A stretch of DNA of 64,000 nucleotides. Source: Chlorops oryzae. Taxonomy: Eukaryota; Arthropoda; Insecta; Diptera; Chloropidae. The notes under the pieces are model-generated. The model ran no database searches. It saw nothing but the letters and a program-made list of their open reading frames with translations, and was not told the origin of the DNA. A program made the translations under genes and the position numbers. How positions within the stretch are numbered: position 1 is the first letter of the stretch; each line of letters opens with the position of its first letter. Shown here piece by piece: positions 58,501 through 64,000 of the stretch. The stretch covers positions 109,638,906 through 109,702,905 of the forward strand of contig CM035807.1 in assembly GCA_020466095.1 (NCBI GenBank). The letters are read 5' to 3'.

Positions 58501-61449
58501 ATATTTTCATTGATTAATAGGCCACTTCGAATGTGCTGAAAAAAGCTTTTTTTTTATTTCGCTTTTATTTTAAGCAGTGATGAATGAGTCGAGAATACGC
58601 AATTTAGCCGGAGTCTAATGACTTGGAAGGTGCGAAGTTCAAAGTACATTATTGCCATTAATGTTGAACGTCAACCCAAAGAACGGGGCAAATGTCGCCG
58701 AGAATTAATTTGCGACGTCCCCCGGGGATCGTTTCCTGCATTCATTCGAAACGGAGTTCGATTCTTTGCGTTGTGACGATAACAACGACTGCGACGCTTG
58801 CGACAACTGCACCTACAGTTACACCTTATGGAGTTGCGATCCGTTATGCTGCCTTAAGCTCTGTTCGTTTTCGCTTCTGCTTTCGAAAGCGTTAAAAATA
58901 TATTCGTGCACTTTGCTTTGGCCATAAATAACACGGCACAATCTCGAAAGAAACATTATTTGGCAATAAAATTGGAATCGATTTATTTGTAAAAAAAAAT
59001 TTCTCAGCAGAAAAATAGAAAAATGTGGGACCTGCAGCCAAATAACGCGAATGTAATGCGAAAGAGTTATGGCTTTTCGGAAGCACTAATATTTCTACGA
59101 ATATTGTTTCCTTGCTGGAGCGGCGCACACTTCAAGGGGAACTGTGACTTCGAACTTTTAAGAGCCATTCACGCAAGAAAAAGCAATAAATATCCGCAAT
59201 CGCGGAACTTCGTTGCATCACTAGCACCAAAAAAACAAACGTACACACATGAAGCAATGTGTGCGAATGTGTTGTTACAGGACGTGGGCTCTACTAAGTC
59301 ATCTATTTCCAAGGTGCCGCCTTGGCATTTTAAAAACATTGTTTTTTAAATCGAAAACTTTAAGCAATAAATTAAGATCAATGGATACGGGGCATAATAA
59401 AGTATCTCGAGTACCATATTGAGGAAAAAGTTCGGAACTCACATTCGTGAAAACTGTTTAAATGTCTCGAGAGACAGCAACAAGATTTGCTTCTCGAAAT
59501 AAACAGAAGGAAGTAAGCCGCCATCGTATCAGAGAATCTAAAAGCATGTTGTAAACAAAGAAAGAAAGAACACGCGGCTTACAGTAGTGGTGGAGGGAAA
59601 TAGTAGGAGGAAAAAGTTTTTATGGCTTCCTTATTTTATTGTATGCTCAATTAAATTATTACGAAGACAGAGCACTTATGGAAAATTGAAGGTTCCTTCG
59701 TCCCTCGAGCTTAAACAGAACTATTGGCAACCAAAAAGTGTTCGAAAAGTGTCGATGTTGAAAAATTTTTGATGCATAAAATATACATAAGAAAGAAAAA
59801 AAAACCACACTTCCTTAAATGCCTCTTCTATTCATATGATCCCTTCCCTTACTGTCTACAGCATTAAATTGGGACCGGACCTGACAAATTGCAGATAAAA
59901 TGGCCCTGCATTAATTATCGCATCCGTTACCGTCACATTTTTGGTTTTAGTTCGGGAGAAATTTATAATAAAAAAAAAAGGATGTGATTCTCAAGAAAGT
60001 CTAATTTTGAAAATTTTTAACAGCATTTAGGCACTTGAAAGGACATAGTTTTTGCTCAGAATGGCCTTAAAAAGATACTAACGGAGGATTATCACAATTT
60101 GGTCTCATTTATTCGCAGCTATGGGCAGCCATCTTCATCAGGTGCAGGTGGTCTTTGACTTCTCTGGAACAATTTTCAACAGAGAATAAAATCCACTTCG
60201 CCTGCCTGAACTACTTAAAAAGCAACATTACCAAAGCCCTTAACCCTTTAAGCATTTATGGCCTTCATCTACTGACTTGGCTGACTCTTTGGATGGAGTG
60301 CGAATTAGCCGTGCGGTCTCATGTACAAGTGCAATTGAATTCCAGCGCTTAAGTCAAAAGAATTCCATCGAATGCCTGGGATACTAAGATACACTATCTA
60401 CGTGTGAGTGTCAGCGGTTGCGGTTGCCAACGCTGCTCAATGTAGCGGTACTTATTCGAATTGACATTTGGAAGCGCGATTGGATTTTATTGCGTTCGTT
60501 TCGTTTCGTTTCGTTTCATATTGTATGACTGAGTCCTTTTCTCCTGCCTCAACCTTTCCTCCCGCTCATCCTTTTCGTATCCTTGCCTTATTTTCATTTA
60601 TTGTTTTGTTCAACACTTCCCCGACAGTGCATGATGGCTGTTCATGGTTCATGGTTGTCGGTGTGGTCTGTCGTTGGGTTGCCTTTTCTCATTTTATTGC
60701 GTGCCATTGTGAGGAAGACCAGGCGTGGGAGGACCCTTTTTCAATGCTGGAAATTGCCAAAACGTAAATAAATTTGTAAGTGGAAACAATTTTCGTTATA
60801 CTGCCATTGTTGTTGCTGCCAACGTTTTTATTGTTGTTGTCATCTTTCTCCCAAATTGAGTGTGAGAGAAGTCATATTTGTTTTTGTTAATAAACATTTA
60901 TGTGACTTTTGACGGTAAATTCCACAGAAAAAGGAAAAATGCGTGACAAACGAAGGGAAAAACATGGGAAAGGAGACTACGAATTATGGGGCATTCTTTT
61001 GCGTTTGGTATGATTTCGTAGGAATGGGTTATAGAAATAAAAACCTTTGTGAAATTATTTAAAGCATTGGAGACTCATATTTCCCTAATTTCAAGTTTCA
61101 AGAGTAAATCAGCCTTTTTAAAAATTCTACGACTTGCCATCAATGAACGTTGAATTTCTCTAATTTTTCTCATCAATTTCCGCCTACAAGTCAAAGTTTT
61201 CGTTTCACGTACTTGAGCCTTAAACTGTCAGTCAAAAAATTTCCTTGTGTTTCATGTCAAACGTCATCGCAAATGCTAGGTAGGTTCATTCCAAGAAAAA
61301 AGAATGGAGAGTCGGAGTGGACGACAGAAAGAGTTTAATTTTTAAATTTCAACCCTTTACTGCATGATATAATATATTAAATAATTATTAACTCTTTACA
61401 TGATCTGTTATATAAGTTGTGAATTTTTTTTTCACAAAATGGTTTTATT
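52599..61449. other. No supported gene; long spacer
   Basis: Islands of balanced composition at 53470-53800, 54100-54780, 55480-55860 and 56240-57060 give overlapping ORFs up to 142 codons on both strands without recognisable domains; CAA/AAC runs (54640-54670) add to them. (TTTCG)n at about 60494-60518. No RNA gene or transposon end was recognised. Confidence 0.45.
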
Positions 61450-61485
61450 ATTACCATTTTTAATTAAGGCTTTAAAAATGGTAAT
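61450..61485. repeat. Perfect 14-bp hairpin
   Basis: ATTACCATTTTTAA (61450-61463) and TTAAAAATGGTAAT (61472-61485) are exact inverted repeats around TTAAGGCT. It may form a cruciform or RNA hairpin; it is too short and AT-rich for a microRNA precursor. Confidence 0.75.
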
Positions 61486-64000
61486 TGCATATCGGTTTTC
61501 TTCTAAAAATACCTGTTTCCGTTTCATTTTTTTTTTTACAGAAATCCTATGTGAATGGGTTCGTATGTTATAGAGATAAAAAAAATATGTTTTTAGAGCA
61601 TGACTTCATATTTTCTTAAGAAAGCATTTTCAAAGTTAGCTTGAAATTTTCAGAGAGAAACTTGATCCTTAATCGATATCAAAGGCTCCTTCGAAACTTT
61701 CAAATAAAAGAATTCTCTTGCCATTCCTCTTTAAGGCTTTTTGAATTGAAAAGCTTCGACGTTGTCTTCATAATATTACAATTAAAATAAAAAAACTAAA
61801 TTCGACTTCCCACAATTGACAAAATGTTATCATTTTGTCGTTTAAGACTATTTTGATAGCACACAACTCAAGCCCTAAATACTGTTTCATGACTTCGGTG
61901 GTAAGCAGTGTTTATGTTCTTGTCAGATTTGCGTGTTTCGTCTAATGAAGAAGACAAATAATCGCGCAATTAAAGCCTTTTAGCCCTAAGCACAAATAAA
62001 TAATTGCAGCGAATGCAAAATGAAATATTTCAAGTAAGCAAGAGCAAGCAAGAGAAGCGAGGACTAACTGCGAGTAAATCCTTGAAGCGTTGCATGGCAC
62101 ACCATAAACATAAGCGCTGATTCAGCGGTGGCAACTGGGCGCGCGCTTAATTAAGCGGCATGTAGCAAGGACGAGGCACACTACTGTGATTGCACCTGGG
62201 CGCCAACAACACTCGCAAAGGCAAAAGCTATAGCAACGGTAACGGCAATAGCAATAGTAATAGCGAAAGCGCCAGCTCCCGCCATCTCCCACCCGTCACA
62301 TGCCAGCCCGTGGCGTTTATCGATGGGCATGAGAAATGAAATAGGATGGAATAGGTTGGATTACCTACCTGACAGTCGGAAAGCTCACTAGATTCGAGTC
62401 GATGGTGCTGGCACAACTATTCGCTGGCATTTCACATCAGGTAAAAGATGTCTGGGTGTACGTCTGTTGATGCCCCCCTGCCCCTTCGTTTAGTTGTCGT
62501 TTCCGGCCGTTAGCAGCTGCAGAGAGAAATGCTAAGCCATTTTTTAGCTTTGTCAGCAGCGTTCACGTGCTTAGCAGTCGTAATTATTTCTTCTATTGTT
62601 ATCTTTTTAGGATTTTTTATTTCGTTTCGTTTCGCACCGTATCGTTTCATTTCACTCCACTCCGTTCTCACCATTTCATTTCATTTTGCGGAGCAATCGC
62701 TCCACGAAGCGGAAGAAGGCACAAGCCAGCTGGAAAGGTCATGCTACGGCATGAGAAATTCGCAATTAAATGCACTTTAAGTGTGGAGAACTATGATTTC
62801 AACTTAAATGGCAACATTATTAAGAAGTGCGTTTAAATGGGGGGAAAATGATGACGTTCAATTGTGAAAGAGGAGTCGGGCAATCGGGACCATAAATATG
62901 AAGTATAAATACAAGAAAACTCCAAAGGAAATTAAAGTACTTCAATACTTCGTCCATTGAGCTGAAAATAATTTCCCTCAGAATTTCTTCGAGTTCGTTG
63001 TTCCTTGAACATCGAAAATTTATTACTCCAAAGATGATACTTTTTGCTTAAAATTGAAAATTTATTTGCTTTCTTGATACTGATGATATAACTTTCCACA
63101 AGTTTATGCATCGTTAGCGAAGATTTTAAGCTCAGCATACTCAGCATAGAATTTTCTTGCATGAAGAGTAATTTCCTTTAAGCAAATGTTGAGCAATTTT
63201 CTTGTGCACAAGAATGGACTTGCAACGATGTCGCCAGCCAAGCGAGTCCACTCAAGAAGTATCCTCTGTATGCTTATATATATACACTTTATTTTTCTTG
63301 GTGATATCGATGTCAAGTGCGGTTGATTCATGTCGTGGAATTTCTTCTATAAAGCTATAGAGCGCATTCGAGACACAGGACAAACAAATATTTGTTGAGT
63401 AAGGCATGCAACATGAAATGTCTTTTTACTTTTGTTCTCTGATATAATTGAAGCATTTCAAAGATGTAATTGACTTCAAGTTTCACCCCATGAGGGATTT
63501 CATGAATTGAGTGTTTGGTATATGTAGCTATCTGCATTGAAAGAACCTGAAAGTAGGTACTCGATTCTCACAAATAGTCCTTCGCGGCGTCATGGAAATA
63601 ATAACGTTCTCCAATGCTAAGGAAAAGTTGAGAAAATTCATACCCAACTTGAGTTGGATTTGAATATTCAAACCACTCCTCTGCCTAACTTCATTATTTT
63701 GTGTCTAACCCAAAAAACAATCCCGATAAAATTTTTTCGTATTTCATTGCACTTCCGGTCCACATTAAATATGAATTTTAAACTTTGGCTTTTGTGCATT
63801 TTACAGTAAAAGGGGTTTATTGGCACGGTGCACAAGGAAAATCCAGGTCAGTAGTGGGTGTGCACATTTGTTGTGGTTTACGTGCGAGTACCAGAATCGC
63901 TTCTTTAGTTCATCAAACCGCGAAGTCGAAGACTTTATGCCTTCTTGACGGAGCCTTGAGAATCCAGTGGCAACAGTTGAGTGCAAAGCCAGGTAAATAA
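61486..64000. other. No supported gene; spacer to right edge
   Basis: Contains GCAACGGTAACGGCAATAGC-type hexamer repeats (62234-62270) and TTTCGTTTCG/TTTCATTTCA repeats (62618-62692). At the very end a possible exon between TTTTACAG (63806) and CAG-GTAAAT (63992) is open in one frame, but open frames occur on both strands, so it is not called. Confidence 0.45.

Noticed and set aside
63807..63991. Possible exon at the right edge between TTTTACAG and CAG-GTAAAT
   Set aside because: Weak polypyrimidine tract, both strands open, no recognisable peptide, and cut by the window end.
1..64000. CRISPR array, bacterial operon, rRNA, or prophage-type system
   Set aside because: No regularly spaced identical repeats with unique spacers, no ribosome-binding-site-led gene trains; composition, introns, miRNA and transposons are those of a fly nuclear genome.

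Overview
This window is non-coding DNA from a higher (cyclorrhaphan) fly. It is AT-rich and has no long open reading frame. It carries simple repeats and small transposons of the DINE-1/INE-1, piggyBac-type and TA-target kinds, plus a core promoter of the Inr/MTE/DPE type described in Drosophila. I cannot name the species. A non-Drosophila schizophoran (tephritid or muscoid) is an inference from the diverged INE-1 copies.

The one gene I can name with certainty is the muscle microRNA mir-1. Its hairpin lies on the + strand at about 16640-16727, with the mature 22-mer at 16693-16714 and the 5p strand at 16654-16678. Around it I see parts that could make one transcription unit: a TATA-less promoter (Inr, MTE and DPE in register) with +1 near 10933; a Mef2-type site at 11947-11956; a cluster of six CAYATG E-boxes of Twist type at 13857-14583; further Mef2-like sites at 14685 and 16336; and a well-formed candidate intron at 16805-17079 just after the hairpin. 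The working model is a pri-mir-1 transcript that starts 5.7 kb upstream and runs through a mesodermal enhancer. Only the hairpin is certain; the rest is inference from motifs and spacing. mir-133, the usual genomic partner of mir-1, is not in the window.

Region by region: 1-10 kb is mostly featureless, with a possible minus-strand first exon at the left edge, a GC-rich retroposon-like patch at 1.7-2.0 kb, a pogo-like MITE at 5.3 kb and a purine-rich tract at 8.3 kb. 10-17 kb is the mir-1 unit. 18.8 kb holds a (TTATG)n array and 19.7-20.1 kb a possible decayed reading frame. 22.8-26.3 kb is a nest of mobile DNA: one INE-1 copy, then a second INE-1 copy split into two halves in opposite orientation around and inside a 1.05-kb fold-back element built from many copies of a GACATAAGGCCCAAAA-like motif. 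29.5 kb is a clean 316-bp MITE. 33.4-34.2 kb is a third INE-1 copy with a 5'-truncated LINE fragment inserted in it, still flanked by an 18-bp target-site duplication. 37.4-37.7 kb has a candidate promoter followed by a 52-codon transmembrane micro-ORF. 42.5-43.3 kb is an 841-bp TIR-bounded element carrying two tRNA-like (A box/B box) units. 51.5-52.6 kb has a piggyBac-type MITE and a second MITE with TTAGGGT ends. The rest reads as intergenic or intronic DNA without recognisable genes.
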